The notes under the pieces are model-generated. The model did no database searches. It was not told where the DNA came from and worked only from the letters and a program-made list of their open reading frames with translations. Source: JAJZIH01 sp021785265 (GTDB lineage Bacteria > Pseudomonadota > Gammaproteobacteria > JAKAQQ01). Taken from it: DNA of 46,622 nt. This document shows, one piece after another, positions 23,338 through 33,042 of this stretch (its first letter is position 1; every line of letters begins with the position of its first letter). The position numbers and the translations under genes were made by a program. Location of the stretch: NCBI GenBank assembly GCA_027338645.1, contig DAHWSH010000022.1, positions 1 to 46,622 of the forward strand, written 5' to 3'.

Positions 23338-24173
23338 ACCCTCATCACCCGGGTCAGCACCGCGGCTTCGGACTGATCGAGTTCCTGATTGCCATGGCGC
23401 TCACCTTCTTTCTGGTGGCGGGGCTGGCTACCATTTACCTCAGTAACGAGCAGGGATCGGTCGCCCAACGGGCCGAGGCGGCGCTCGCCGACAACATCCG
23501 CCTCGCGGTCACACTGCTCACGACCGATATCCGCCAGACCGGGTACCGCTGGACCCTGTCCGAACCCGTGAGCCAGATGTTCACGATTATCCCCGACTAT
23601 GAGGCCGATCCCACGGCTTTTCTCGCGACCCCCAGCAACCCACTCATCATGGGCAACTGGGCCAATACCGGCGCCTCCCTGCCCTACGGACTGGCCGTGA
23701 GTTACCAGTCGGATGGCACGCTCAGCAACTGCCAGGGTCAGCTCGTGCCCATCGGGGCCATCGATACCGATGTCTGGAAGGTCGACAAGGCGACCGATCA
23801 GCTCGAATGCAAGAGCCGAATCTCAACCATCGCCGGCGACGCGTTCGACAGCTACGTGCCGCTCGTCAATAACGTGGAAACCATGATGGTCCGGTTCGGC
23901 GTCGACACCCAGAATACAGGTTCGGTCTCGGCCTACGTCAGTGCACCGAATGTCGACGTCTACAGCCAGATCCTCTCGGTCCAGCTGGCGCTGGTCATGA
24001 TGAGCGGCAATCCTGCGGCCCCCCAGGGCGACCTGGGCGATGTCCTGCCGACTCCAGTCAACGGGAGCTATAACCTCCTGGGCGTGACGTACACGCCCTC
24101 CACCCCACCGGACCGCTATCTCCGCGTCGTGGTCGTCCGTGACATCGCCCTCAAGAACCTGTTGACCGACTGA
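23334..24173 (+). CDS. pilW: Type IV minor pilin PilW
   Basis: A 279-residue prepilin. The start at 23334 (ATGA overlap with pilV) gives a leader MNPHHPGQHRG followed by FGLIEFLIAMALTFFLVAGL, with Glu at mature position 5. The longer open frame upstream overlaps pilV and is not used. The long globular domain (RLAVTLLTTDIRQTGYRW onward) is typical of PilW, which scaffolds the tip complex with PilX and PilY1. Confidence 0.92.
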   Translation: MNPHHPGQHRGFGLIEFLIAMALTFFLVAGLATIYLSNEQGSVAQRAEAALADNIRLAVTLLTTDIRQTGYRWTLSEPVSQMFTIIPDYEADPTAFLATPSNPLIMGNWANTGASLPYGLAVSYQSDGTLSNCQGQLVPIGAIDTDVWKVDKATDQLECKSRISTIAGDAFDSYVPLVNNVETMMVRFGVDTQNTGSVSAYVSAPNVDVYSQILSVQLALVMMSGNPAAPQGDLGDVLPTPVNGSYNLLGVTYTPSTPPDRYLRVVVVRDIALKNLLTD

Positions 24174-24178
24174 CTCCC

Positions 24179-24787
24179 ATGAACCATCCCCACCCCCCCC
24201 TCTCCTCCCGCGGTATCGCCCTGATCACCGCCCTCGTCTTTCTGGTGGTGCTCACCATTCTCGGAGTAACCCTCATGGAAGGGATCACTCTCGAGCAGCG
24301 CATGGCCCACAACCTGCGTGAAAAACAGCGGGCCATCGCCGCCGCCAATGCGGCAGTCAACGGGACCGCGAGCTGGCTATCTTCTCTATCCGTGATTCCC
24401 CTCCCGACACCGACCCAGCCGGGAGTGGCCAGCCCGTTTTCGATCTACTCGTCCTACGACACGACGGTCTCTACCATCAATTTCGCGAGCGACAGCTTCT
24501 GGGCCTCAAGCCTGGCCCAAAGCTACCAACAAAGCTATCCCTTCGACGATGCCGCGGCGACCTCGAGCAGCGGGATCACCTTTAACGGCGGACTCCTCCA
24601 GTACGCGACGGATCCCAAAGTCTTTCTCGTCGAACTGCCGACCGAGCCTCTCCCGGGTGACAATCTGGCCGCCATGGGAGCCAACTACGGCGTCAACAGC
24701 GTTCCCCGCACCTTCCAACTGACCGCCTGGGCCACTGGCGGCACCGCCAATGCCGTGGCGGTCATCCAAGAAACCTATCGGCCCTGA
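24179..24787 (+). CDS. pilX: Type IV pilus assembly protein PilX
   Basis: A 202-residue membrane-anchored minor pilin. After a short leader (MNHPHPPLSSRG), the helix IALITALVFLVVLTILGVTL carries the PilX N-terminal signature, followed by MEGITLEQRMAHNLREKQRA, which is strongly characteristic. It begins 5 nt after pilW and 15 nt before pilY1 and belongs to the same operon. Confidence 0.92.
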   Translation: MNHPHPPLSSRGIALITALVFLVVLTILGVTLMEGITLEQRMAHNLREKQRAIAAANAAVNGTASWLSSLSVIPLPTPTQPGVASPFSIYSSYDTTVSTINFASDSFWASSLAQSYQQSYPFDDAAATSSSGITFNGGLLQYATDPKVFLVELPTEPLPGDNLAAMGANYGVNSVPRTFQLTAWATGGTANAVAVIQETYRP

Positions 24788-24802
24788 TCCGGAGGTCGTC
24801 AC

Positions 24803-27800
24803 ATGTCAACCGCCCCCCATTCTTCAGGTCTCTCGCACGGGCTCATCCTCGGCATCGGGTTTTTTCTTGGAGCGGTACTGGTCACCGGGGCCCGGGCGAG
24901 CACTCCTCCCACGGTTCCGATCTCGAACGTCCCCCTGACGCTCGTCAATCCGACCCATCCCCAGGTTCTCCTGGTTCTGGCCAACTCTCAGTCCATGGAC
25001 GGCGATCTCGCGGGAGCCATCATGACCGGGTCGGGAGAGATCCCCGCCCTGACCGCTTCGAGTTCGCCCGTCGACTACAGCGTGCCGGCCGGGTTCACTC
25101 CCCCCTGCGTGGCCGCGGACAGCTCCGGGAATGCGCCCTATACCACCTTCGGAAACACCACGAATCCGGTCTGTTCGAACTCCACCGTCGAATACGACAA
25201 CTCGGCGAGCCGCCTCAACGTCGCCAAAGAGGCTCTGAACCAGGTCATCAGTTACTACGCGGCCAACTTCGACATGGGCCTCATGGATTACTCGACCGGC
25301 GGATCCGCAACTTACACGACCTGGCTCTACATGATGAGCGAACCGGGCGGGTTCACCTTCGGGTCGAGCGAATCGAGCCCCCCAGCTGACGGCGGCAACT
25401 GGCATCCCAATCCCTGTTATCTCTCGACCCTGACCTCGTGTGCCGACATCGAAGCTCATCTCGCAAACCCCGAAGTGCTTTCCGATCCCTATATCTCGAC
25501 GCTGGCCACCTCCGACAACCCCGCGATCAACGACGTGCTCTACGCCGGCGGTTTCCCTTCCGTCTTCCTCAACTTTGACGGTCCGTACTGCAATGGCGGG
25601 GCCAATTACTGCCCCGGGTCCCTGATTTACAGTGACTACACGCTTGCGAACTACAACAATGGAGCGATCTCAACCAACTACAACGGATCCTCGCCTGGCG
25701 GCTTTGCACTGGGGACCAATCCCACGAACGCCGGCTACGTCCCTCACAGTACGCAGGTGCTCTACGCGGAACGGGGATTCGGCTTCTACAGCAGTGCCAG
25801 CTCGAACTCGGGCAATCTCCTGGTGCCGATCGAATCCTACACGGATGCAACCGGGTGCAGCGGGCTGACCGACCTCCAGTGCTACATCAAGCAGTTCACT
25901 CCCTATCTTGCCCCGGAGACCAGCGATTCGGGCAGTACCGAAATCAAGGCGATTGCCATCCAGTCTCCGGTCGCTGGCGTGCTCGAAGGCGCCTATCACT
26001 ACTACACCGGTACCAATGCGCCGGTCTCGAACACGAACTGTGCGGCCAATCGCTACGTCGTGCTGATCACGGATGGGCTACCGACCCAGGATCTCGGAGG
26101 CGGGCTCTGGCCGCCCCTGGGATCCCGCTCAGCGGTGGGCTACGGGGAGACGGCCACTTTCAATCTCGTAGGCGGCGGCACGGTCTCCACCACAGATGCC
26201 TCCTTCGCAAGCGATGTCACGAGCGGCGAGACCACGACCCTCGCCTCGACCAATGATCAGGCGCTTACCGATACCATCACTGAACTCACCGATCTCAAAG
26301 GCGCCCAGATCAAGACCTACATCGTCGGCATGGGCGCCGGGGTCGATCCTGCGCTCAATCCGGCGGCGGCCGCGACCCTCAAGGCCATGGCGATCGCCGG
26401 CGGCACCCAGAACTACTATCCGGGGATCAGCCCCCAGGCCGTGACCGACGACCTGCAGTCCATTTTCGGCGCCATCAACGTGAACAACGTGGCCACGACT
26501 TCGGCCTCCGTCAACTCCACCTCGCTCAACACCTCGACCGTGGTCTATCAGGCCAAGTTCGACTCCGCAGCCCTGCCCTACGGCGACTGGACGGGTGAGC
26601 TTCAGGCTTTCCCGGTGAGTGCCAGTGGCACCGTCAATATCCAGTCGGGAGCCCTCTGGGATGCCGCCCAGGAACTGGATACCGCGCTCACGGGTACGGG
26701 CTGGAACAGCCGGTCGGTGGCCACCTGGAACCCGGCTGCGGACAGTGGCGTCGGTGCCGGTGTTCCGTTTGCCTGGACCGATCTCTCTCCACTCCAGCAG
26801 GATCAGCTCGAAACGCTCTGGAGCAGCCTCACAGCGAGTGAGCAGGCAGCATTCGGGGACAACGCGGCGACCTATGGACAGGCCGTGCTCGACTATCTTC
26901 TCGGTGACACGGCGGAGGACGAGGCCAATGGCGGGATTTTCCGTGACCGGTCAGCGCTCCTGGGCGACATCGTGGACAGCAACCCGGTCTACGTCGGCCC
27001 CCCGGAAGGCACCTATACGGACTCCTCGTACCTCACCTTTGCCCAGGACCTGGCCAACCGGACGCCCGTCCTCTACGTCGGCGCCAACGATGGCATGCTC
27101 CACGCCTTCTCGGCGTCAACCGGCCAGGAGCTTTTTTCCTACGTGCCGAACGGCGTCTTTGCCAATCTGGCCAATCTCACGAATCCCACCTACAACCAGT
27201 CTCACGAGTTTTTCGTGGATGGATCCCCGTCGGCTGGCGACGTCCAGTTCAGTGACGGCAGCTGGCATACGATCGTGACCGGCGGTCTCAATGATGGTGG
27301 CGAAAGCATTTACGCCATCAACGTGACCCACCCCACCCAACTTGAAACGGCCTCCGGGGCGGCCAGCCACGTCCTCTGGGAGTTCACCGATCCCTACCTG
27401 GGACTCACCTACAGCCAACCCCAGATCGCCCGCATCGACCTCGATGGCAATCCGACCTCGGTTGTCATCTTCGGGTCGGGCTATGACAACGCCGATGGCA
27501 ACCCCTATCTTTATGTCGTGAACGCCGAGACCGGTGCCCTGATCGACCGCCTCTCGCTCTGCTCGGATGTCCCCACCGCCTGTAATTCGAGCGAGCCCAA
27601 CGGGCTCTCGACCCCGGTGGTCGTGCCGGCGGACGGCTCAAGCCTGGATAACCTGGTCTACGCGGGAGACCTCCAGGGCAACCTCTGGCGCATCGACATT
27701 TCGTCGGGTTCGCCTACGAACTGGACGGCATCCACCCTGTTCCAGGCGGGTTCCTCCACCGATCCGCAGCCGATCACGACCCAGCCAGTGGTCAGCCTGG

Positions 27801-28498
27801 CTCCGTCCGGAGCACCCGCCGGTTCCCTGCTCATCATGTTCGGAACCGGGCAGTTCCTGGGTATGCCCGATCTCACGACTACCCAAACCCAGAGCTTTTA
27901 CGGGATTCTCGACCCGACCCCGGCCGGTGGAACCCCTCCCTCTAACTATCCGCCTGGTCTCAACAAGCTCGTACAGCAAACGCTCTCGGCTGCAACCTAC
28001 AGCTACACCAACAGCTCGGGCGCAACCATCACCGTGCCGATCCGCACCATCACGAACAACACGATCGACTGGACCAGTAAGGATGGCTGGTATCTTGACC
28101 TGCCCGATGCGGGCGAACGGGTCGTTACCACTCCGCACATCGAGGGCGGTGCCGTCATTTTCACGAGCTATGTGCCGGACGCGGCCAGTTCCACGAGCTG
28201 CTCGACCGGCGGATCGAGTTTCCTCATGGTCCTGAACTTTGCCACCGGTGGCGCCTTTCCCGGCCCCCAGCTGGACCTCAACGGCGGCAATACGATCAAT
28301 GCATCGGATCAGTACGATGGCCTGAATCCGGTCGGCATCGGTCTCGGCAATGGTTTTGCGGCGGCCCCCACCATCGTCCGGACACGACCGGGGGTCATCG
28401 GCGACATCAAACTGGTCACCTTGTCCACGGACACCATCGCCTCCTGGAAGGAACGCGGGGGTAATCGTGGTAGGCTTAACTGGAAGGAAATCCGCTGA
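24803..28498 (+). CDS. pilY1: Type IV pilus tip adhesin and calcium-binding protein PilY1
   Basis: A 1231-residue secreted protein that sits at the pilus tip and affects adhesion, mechanosensing and retraction. A signal peptide covers about residues 1-33 (LILGIGFFLGAVLVTGARAS). A von Willebrand A-like region begins with QVLLVLANSQSMDGDL, in which Ala60 replaces the usual first Asp of the metal-binding DxSxS motif. The C-terminal third is the PilY1 beta-propeller (NRTPVLYVGANDGMLHAFSA, YVPNGVFANLANL). An Asp/Asn-rich loop LDLNGGNTINASD near the C-terminus may bind calcium. GGAGG lies just upstream of the ATG. Confidence 0.94.
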   Translation: MSTAPHSSGLSHGLILGIGFFLGAVLVTGARASTPPTVPISNVPLTLVNPTHPQVLLVLANSQSMDGDLAGAIMTGSGEIPALTASSSPVDYSVPAGFTPPCVAADSSGNAPYTTFGNTTNPVCSNSTVEYDNSASRLNVAKEALNQVISYYAANFDMGLMDYSTGGSATYTTWLYMMSEPGGFTFGSSESSPPADGGNWHPNPCYLSTLTSCADIEAHLANPEVLSDPYISTLATSDNPAINDVLYAGGFPSVFLNFDGPYCNGGANYCPGSLIYSDYTLANYNNGAISTNYNGSSPGGFALGTNPTNAGYVPHSTQVLYAERGFGFYSSASSNSGNLLVPIESYTDATGCSGLTDLQCYIKQFTPYLAPETSDSGSTEIKAIAIQSPVAGVLEGAYHYYTGTNAPVSNTNCAANRYVVLITDGLPTQDLGGGLWPPLGSRSAVGYGETATFNLVGGGTVSTTDASFASDVTSGETTTLASTNDQALTDTITELTDLKGAQIKTYIVGMGAGVDPALNPAAAATLKAMAIAGGTQNYYPGISPQAVTDDLQSIFGAINVNNVATTSASVNSTSLNTSTVVYQAKFDSAALPYGDWTGELQAFPVSASGTVNIQSGALWDAAQELDTALTGTGWNSRSVATWNPAADSGVGAGVPFAWTDLSPLQQDQLETLWSSLTASEQAAFGDNAATYGQAVLDYLLGDTAEDEANGGIFRDRSALLGDIVDSNPVYVGPPEGTYTDSSYLTFAQDLANRTPVLYVGANDGMLHAFSASTGQELFSYVPNGVFANLANLTNPTYNQSHEFFVDGSPSAGDVQFSDGSWHTIVTGGLNDGGESIYAINVTHPTQLETASGAASHVLWEFTDPYLGLTYSQPQIARIDLDGNPTSVVIFGSGYDNADGNPYLYVVNAETGALIDRLSLCSDVPTACNSSEPNGLSTPVVVPADGSSLDNLVYAGDLQGNLWRIDISSGSPTNWTASTLFQAGSSTDPQPITTQPVVSLAPSGAPAGSLLIMFGTGQFLGMPDLTTTQTQSFYGILDPTPAGGTPPSNYPPGLNKLVQQTLSAATYSYTNSSGATITVPIRTITNNTIDWTSKDGWYLDLPDAGERVVTTPHIEGGAVIFTSYVPDAASSTSCSTGGSSFLMVLNFATGGAFPGPQLDLNGGNTINASDQYDGLNPVGIGLGNGFAAAPTIVRTRPGVIGDIKLVTLSTDTIASWKERGGNRGRLNWKEIR

Positions 28499-28509
28499 GG
28501 TAAAGTGTC

Positions 28510-28776
28510 ATGACCCGTGCCCACCACAAGCTGGTTCTCGCCCTCCTCCTGTGTGCCTGGACGGTGCCTGCCGCACATGCGATCGTCCCCGTCCTGATCC
28601 GCCGTGACGGGACGGTTATCAACCTGTCGACGGGGATCGCCACCCGGAGCGACGGCAGCCATTACCGGCTGTCGCCGGCCGCCCTCCAGGCGCTCATCAA
28701 GGCCCATGCCCAGGAAAATACCGCACGACCCGTGCCCCACAAGGGGATCCCGCACCGCCAGGGGAACGGCTCATGA
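28510..28776 (+). CDS. Small secreted protein of unknown function within the pilin operon
   Basis: An 88-residue protein with a clear signal peptide (HHKLVLALLLCAWTVPAAHA). The ~64-residue mature part, IVPVLIRRDGTVINLSTGIA to HRQGNGS, is rich in His, Arg and Gln and has no cysteine. It starts 11 nt after pilY1 and its stop overlaps the pilE ATG by 4 nt, so it is co-translated with pilus genes. No such gene is in the standard Pseudomonas fimU-pilVWXY1Y2E order except the poorly characterised small pilY2, whose position it shares. I cannot show that it is homologous to PilY2. Confidence 0.8.
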   Translation: MTRAHHKLVLALLLCAWTVPAAHAIVPVLIRRDGTVINLSTGIATRSDGSHYRLSPAALQALIKAHAQENTARPVPHKGIPHRQGNGS

Positions 28777-29180
28777 GAGCCCGGGGCTTCAGCCTGATCG
28801 AACTCCTGGTGGTCATCGCCATTGCCGGCATCTTGTTTTCCATCGCCATGCCGGCCTACCAGCAATACATCCTGAGTGCCAACCGGACGGACGCCATCAA
28901 GACGCTCCTCGAAGTCTCGAACAGCGAGGGGGAATACTACACGCAATACAACCAGTACACGAGCGCGCTCACCGCTCTGGGCTATGTCTCAGACAACGTG
29001 ACCAGCGAGAATGGCTACTATGTCGTGACCGTCACTTCGGCCCAGCCCCAGACCTTCACGTTGACGGCCACCCCACAGGGTGGGCAGGCACAAGACACGC
29101 ATTGCGGCACCTTCACCCTAACTTCGCTCGGGGTCAGGGGGGTGACCGGAACCGAGGGAGCAACCCACTGCTGGCAGTAG
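28773..29180 (+). CDS. pilE: Type IV minor pilin PilE
   Basis: A 135-residue pilin-like protein: leader MRARG, then FSLIELLVVIAIAGILFSIA with Glu at mature position 5, and AMPAYQQYILSANRTDAIKT matching PilE. Two cysteines (HCGTF and HCWQ at the very end) would form the C-terminal disulfide loop. It is last in the cluster, overlapping the small secreted gene by 4 nt. Confidence 0.92.
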   Translation: MRARGFSLIELLVVIAIAGILFSIAMPAYQQYILSANRTDAIKTLLEVSNSEGEYYTQYNQYTSALTALGYVSDNVTSENGYYVVTVTSAQPQTFTLTATPQGGQAQDTHCGTFTLTSLGVRGVTGTEGATHCWQ

Positions 29181-29228
29181 TCCAACGAGAACCGCTCTTC
29201 CTTCCACTCCAGCGGTCAGAACTCCGGC

Positions 29229-29234
29229 TACAAT
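29229..29234 (+). promoter_or_regulatory. Possible -10 box for gshA
   Basis: TACAAT lies 28 nt before the TTG start of gshA, in the gap after pilE. No good -35 is visible at 16-18 nt upstream, so the call is weak, but it is the only promoter-like word between the two genes. Confidence 0.3.
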
Positions 29235-29261
29235 GCCCTGCCCCCACACCGGTTCCTCGGC

Positions 29262-30848
29262 TTGACCGACAAACGACGCTTTTTTCTGCCCGACCTGCCT
29301 GAAGCCTGTTTTACGGGATGCCTGAGAGGCATCGAACGGGAAGCCCTCCGGATCGATCCGGACGGTCGGATCGCCCAAACCCCGCACCCCACGGCTCTGG
29401 GCGCCCCGCTCACGCACCCGCACTTCACGACGGACTACTCGGAATCCCTCCTCGAGATCGTGAGCTCGGCCCAGCCGACCCTGAAAAATCTCCAGTCCGA
29501 GCTTGAAAGGCTACATGCCTTCGTCCAGGGACACCTGGGGGAGGAGCGGCTCTGGCCCCTCAGCATGCCACCTTTCATCGAAGACGAGTCCGAAATCCCG
29601 ATCGCCCGCTATGGAAGTTCACCCCAGGGCCTTTTGAGACACCGCTATCGCGTGGGGCTGGCTCACCGGTACGGCCGTTTCATGCAGGTGATCGCCGGCG
29701 TCCATTTTAATTTCTCCTTCCCCACGCTCCTCTGGGATCCCACACAGCCACCGGACCCTCTCCCAACCGCGGCGGCCCGCCAGCTGCGCAACAAAAGTTA
29801 TTTTGCGATCCTACGCAATTTCGCCCGTCATGCCTGGGTTCCCTGCTATCTCTTCGGCGCCTCCCCAGCCATCTGCCGGAGCTTCAGTCCAGCGACTCAT
29901 CTCGGCTCAACCCCCTGGAATCCTGACACCTTGTACGATCCCCAAGCCACATCGCTCCGCATGAGTGATATTGGCTACCGCAACAAGAACCAGCAAAAGA
30001 TCCGGATTTCCCTGAACAGCCTGGATGAGTACACGAGAACCCTCTCCTGTGCAACCCAGATCCGCGACCCCGATTATCGGCGGACCGGGACCCGGAACCC
30101 AGATGGCAGCTGGCGCCAGCTCAATGATCATGTCCTCCAGATCGAGAACGAGTACTACAGTATTGCCCGGCCCAAAACTCTTAAACACCTCGGTCAGCGT
30201 CCCCTCTTCTCACTGCGGCAGGAAGGCGTCGAGTACTTGGAAATCCGTATCCTGGATGTGGACCCGCTCTCGCCCCTGGGGATTACCCCGATAACGATGG
30301 CCTTTCTTGAAGTCTTCCTCTGGTGGTGCCTGATCGAGGACAGTCCGCCCCTGTCGGAGGATGAACGCTTCATGAACGAGGGCAACCTCAGGCTCGTGGC
30401 CTACGAAGGACGCCAGCCCCGGTTGCGACTCCGCGACCCGAATGGATTCGAACCGCTCGAAATCCGGCTTGACCGCATTCTTGATGCCCTGGAACCCGTG
30501 GCCGACCACCTCACCCAAGCCACCGGGGAGAGTCTCTACCGGAAATCTCTTGAATTCGCCCGCACCCGACGTCGGGATCCCAACCTCACCCCATCCGCAT
30601 GGATCCTCAGGGAAATGGAACAGACGAACACCGGGCATACCGGTTTCGGACTGGAAATCGCCCGACGTCATGCAGATGCCCTGGCCGCGATCCGCATCCG
30701 ATCTGAAGACCGGATGCGACTTGAAAGCTGCACCCACCAATCCATTGACGACCAAGAGCGCCTCGAGCGTGAATCTGATCTCTCATTCGAGGAGTATCTG
30801 GCCCAGTACCTCAGTACGGATCCAGCTGACGATCCGCCTGTTTCCTGA
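29262..30848 (+). CDS. gshA: Glutamate-cysteine ligase (type 1)
   Basis: A 528-residue ATP-dependent ligase that makes gamma-glutamylcysteine, the first step of glutathione synthesis. It matches the E. coli-type family in length and motifs: GIEREALRI, FTTDYSESLLEIVS, GVHFNFSFP and the segment YLEIRILDVDPLSPLGI. The assigned start is TTG 29262; no in-frame ATG precedes the conserved GIERE region closely. A glutathione S-transferase is 9 kb downstream. No gshB is in the window. Confidence 0.95.
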   Translation: MTDKRRFFLPDLPEACFTGCLRGIEREALRIDPDGRIAQTPHPTALGAPLTHPHFTTDYSESLLEIVSSAQPTLKNLQSELERLHAFVQGHLGEERLWPLSMPPFIEDESEIPIARYGSSPQGLLRHRYRVGLAHRYGRFMQVIAGVHFNFSFPTLLWDPTQPPDPLPTAAARQLRNKSYFAILRNFARHAWVPCYLFGASPAICRSFSPATHLGSTPWNPDTLYDPQATSLRMSDIGYRNKNQQKIRISLNSLDEYTRTLSCATQIRDPDYRRTGTRNPDGSWRQLNDHVLQIENEYYSIARPKTLKHLGQRPLFSLRQEGVEYLEIRILDVDPLSPLGITPITMAFLEVFLWWCLIEDSPPLSEDERFMNEGNLRLVAYEGRQPRLRLRDPNGFEPLEIRLDRILDALEPVADHLTQATGESLYRKSLEFARTRRRDPNLTPSAWILREMEQTNTGHTGFGLEIARRHADALAAIRIRSEDRMRLESCTHQSIDDQERLERESDLSFEEYLAQYLSTDPADDPPVS

Positions 30849-31213
30849 GAAAACCTCGCCTGCCCCCGACTGCCGAGAACCGGGTGCCAATCATTGACGA
30901 CACGACCCGTGGAAATGATTTCCAGGCGGCTGAAGCCGGATAATCCCGCAGGACATAGGAAAACAGGTTGTCTGGAAGCTTTTACTCCTCCCCTCGCCAA
31001 TTGCCTGCGTTAATAAACTGCCACGGATCCTACACCTTCCTCATTCACCGAAAAGGTATGGACCAGAGCGATCACCGACCGATGATCCTCCTCACTGAAG
31101 GCGGGAGGAACCCTTCCTCTCGAATCCATGCCCATCTGGCGGATCAATCCGCTTGAAACTCGACAGAGCCTCTATAATGATAAGGAAGCATTCCACAAAC
31201 TCCTGGACCTCTT
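30849..31213. other. Intergenic stretch with one promoter-like site
   Basis: No gene can be supported in these 365 bases; the short open frames have poor ribosome sites. A strong -10 box, TATAAT (31173-31178), lies 35 nt before the next gene. TTGAAA (31153-31158) is present but only 14 nt upstream, short for sigma-70. Confidence 0.45.
31173..31178 (+). promoter_or_regulatory. -10 box for the 79-residue gene
   Basis: A perfect TATAAT followed by GATAAGGAAG. The nearest -35-like word, TTGAAA at 31153, is at a 14-nt spacing. The 35-nt distance to ATG 31214 leaves room for a normal leader. Confidence 0.4.
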
Positions 31214-31453
31214 ATGAAACGTTACGGTATCCGTACCCGGATGGATCCCTCGGATCCCATGTCGGCACCCCATCTCATCGGCCCTGACTTCCAAGTCGAC
31301 CGCTGGTTCGAAGACCGCGATGAGCGGGACCGGGCGCTGGCCGAACTGCGCTCCGGTCGGCCCTATTACCGAAGCGGAGACACGCCCAGCGTGATTTATG
31401 AGGCAATCGAGGAAGACGCGGTGAACTCCGTCAACCACAAATCCTCCTCCTGA
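31214..31453 (+). CDS. Conserved-type small protein of unknown function
   Basis: A 79-residue, highly charged soluble protein (MKRYGIRTRMDPSDPMSAPH, WFEDRDERDRALAELRSG, PYYRSGDTPSVIYEAIEE). The pattern of a short basic start, a Trp-Phe followed by D-E-R-D-x-A-L, then P-Y-Y-R-x-G-D-x-P-S reminds me of short uncharacterised proteins in other gammaproteobacteria. That is memory, not a search. It is monocistronic, with its own -10 box. It converges with the copper cassette 16 nt beyond its stop. Confidence 0.65.
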   Translation: MKRYGIRTRMDPSDPMSAPHLIGPDFQVDRWFEDRDERDRALAELRSGRPYYRSGDTPSVIYEAIEEDAVNSVNHKSSS

Positions 31454-31469
31454 TCCGGCATACGCAGGA

Positions 31470-33026
31470 TTAGTGCCGCCGGCGGATGCGCCACCCCCCA
31501 CTCGGCAGGGGCTCCAGCGCCTTGGGAGAGTAATCCACCGGGCGCCCGACTTCGATAATTCCCATCATCCCGGCGGCGAAATGCCCCGGTTCATGACAGG
31601 CATACTCAAGGGTCATGGGTTGATCCGGAAAATGCCAGACCAGGGAGCGGGTCTGACCGGGTTCCACCGTCACCCCGTTCGGATCGTGCATCTTCATGTT
31701 CGGATGGCGCTCCATGTCCCGTTCATGCGCCTCCTGTTCGGCCACGTTACCGATCACGAACTCGTGCACCAGCTGCCCACGGTTGGTCACGACGAAGCGG
31801 ATCGTTGCTCCGGGAGAGACCGCAATGCGTGAGGGGTCGAACCGAAAACTGTCCAGTGCAACGATATGTACCGTTCGACTGACCGCCCCCGCCGCTCCTC
31901 GAGAACCGAAGGAGAATGACGTTCGGGTCCGCACGCCCCGCATGGATTCAGAGCCGCCGGAAGGATCACTCGGCGTTGGGGTGACGCCCGTCATCGAGGA
32001 TCCCTGACCCAGCCCGAATCCAGCCGGAACCTGGGCCATGGCAGCCGGTGGCATGCCATGGAGGAGTACCGAAGCCGCAATCAAAACGAGAAGACCGATC
32101 AGGCTTTCGACCGCAATCGCACGGTGGCAACGATCGAGTTCACGGGATGGCAACTCCGGCTTGGTAGCCGGATTCGGACGGACCCGGTGAATCCAGAGGA
32201 AGTGGCCCCACCCGGATCGGGGTGGCAGCCCGCAGATCCGCCGGATTTCCGGTAGACGAACGTAGCGGTTCGAGGCGCCGATCAGGATCAGGATCAGGAC
32301 CAGCCCCAGTTTCACGAGCAGAACCTCACCATAGGTGGTGGTCACGAAAGCCGACCAGCTGCCGAGTTGCTGCCAGGCCGTATAAATACCGGTCACGAGA
32401 ATCAGTCCTAGCCCCACGCCAGCCAATGTTGACAGACGCGAGAAGATCACGGCAGGAAGCTCGTTTTTACCCTGCTTCAGTCGTCGCCTCAGGGTCGGGA
32501 ACACGAACAGCGCAATGCTGAAAAGCGCACCGATCCAGAGTCCCGCCGCGACCAGATGAATCCAGTCCACAAAAACCGGAAACCGGAAACTCCCATGATC
32601 CGCCGGATGCCCGGTTTCACTGCGCGTAAAGGCAATGGCGAAAAGCCCGACCAGCATGATCCCGCCGATGAGTCGTCCCCTCCCCCGCCATCGCCAACCG
32701 GCCGCCCAGAGTAGCCAGAGACCGATGAGGATCGGGACCCGGGCTGTCCAGATATGACCGAAACGTGTGGCCGAAAGAACAACCGGGATCACGGCCGGGA
32801 GACCCGAGAGGGGGCCACGGCTCATTTCCAGACTGCGAGAAACCAGGATGAGACCGCTCGTCAGGGTCAGGAAGAGGAGTCCCACTCCGCCCCACCACCA
32901 GAACGGTCGCTGAAACCATTCATCCTGGTCCCGCGGCAAGACCCAGACCCAGACGGCCCATCCACCGATGGCCGACACGACCGCGATCACGTCGGTCGCG
33001 GTCAATGCAATATAGAGGGGATGCAT
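31470..33026 (-). CDS. copD: CopD-type copper membrane protein fused to a C-terminal cupredoxin domain
   Basis: A 518-residue protein. I choose ATG 33026 (MHPLYIALTATDVIA), right at the first membrane helix; the longer frame adds 35 unlikely residues. About eight transmembrane helices, with DWIHLVAAGLWIGALF typical of CopD/PcoD, occupy residues ~1-340. After a linker, a periplasmic cupredoxin domain (~385-500) shows all type 1 copper ligands: His (LVHEFVIG) and the cluster C-HEPG-H-FAAG-M (YACHEPGHFAAGM). CopD takes copper from CopC and moves it across the inner membrane. The fused blue-copper-type domain may replace or supplement CopC. It follows copC by 16 nt. Confidence 0.88.
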   Translation of the reverse strand: MHPLYIALTATDVIAVVSAIGGWAVWVWVLPRDQDEWFQRPFWWWGGVGLLFLTLTSGLILVSRSLEMSRGPLSGLPAVIPVVLSATRFGHIWTARVPILIGLWLLWAAGWRWRGRGRLIGGIMLVGLFAIAFTRSETGHPADHGSFRFPVFVDWIHLVAAGLWIGALFSIALFVFPTLRRRLKQGKNELPAVIFSRLSTLAGVGLGLILVTGIYTAWQQLGSWSAFVTTTYGEVLLVKLGLVLILILIGASNRYVRLPEIRRICGLPPRSGWGHFLWIHRVRPNPATKPELPSRELDRCHRAIAVESLIGLLVLIAASVLLHGMPPAAMAQVPAGFGLGQGSSMTGVTPTPSDPSGGSESMRGVRTRTSFSFGSRGAAGAVSRTVHIVALDSFRFDPSRIAVSPGATIRFVVTNRGQLVHEFVIGNVAEQEAHERDMERHPNMKMHDPNGVTVEPGQTRSLVWHFPDQPMTLEYACHEPGHFAAGMMGIIEVGRPVDYSPKALEPLPSGGWRIRRRH

Positions 33027-33042
33027 ATGTGTGATCTCCGTC

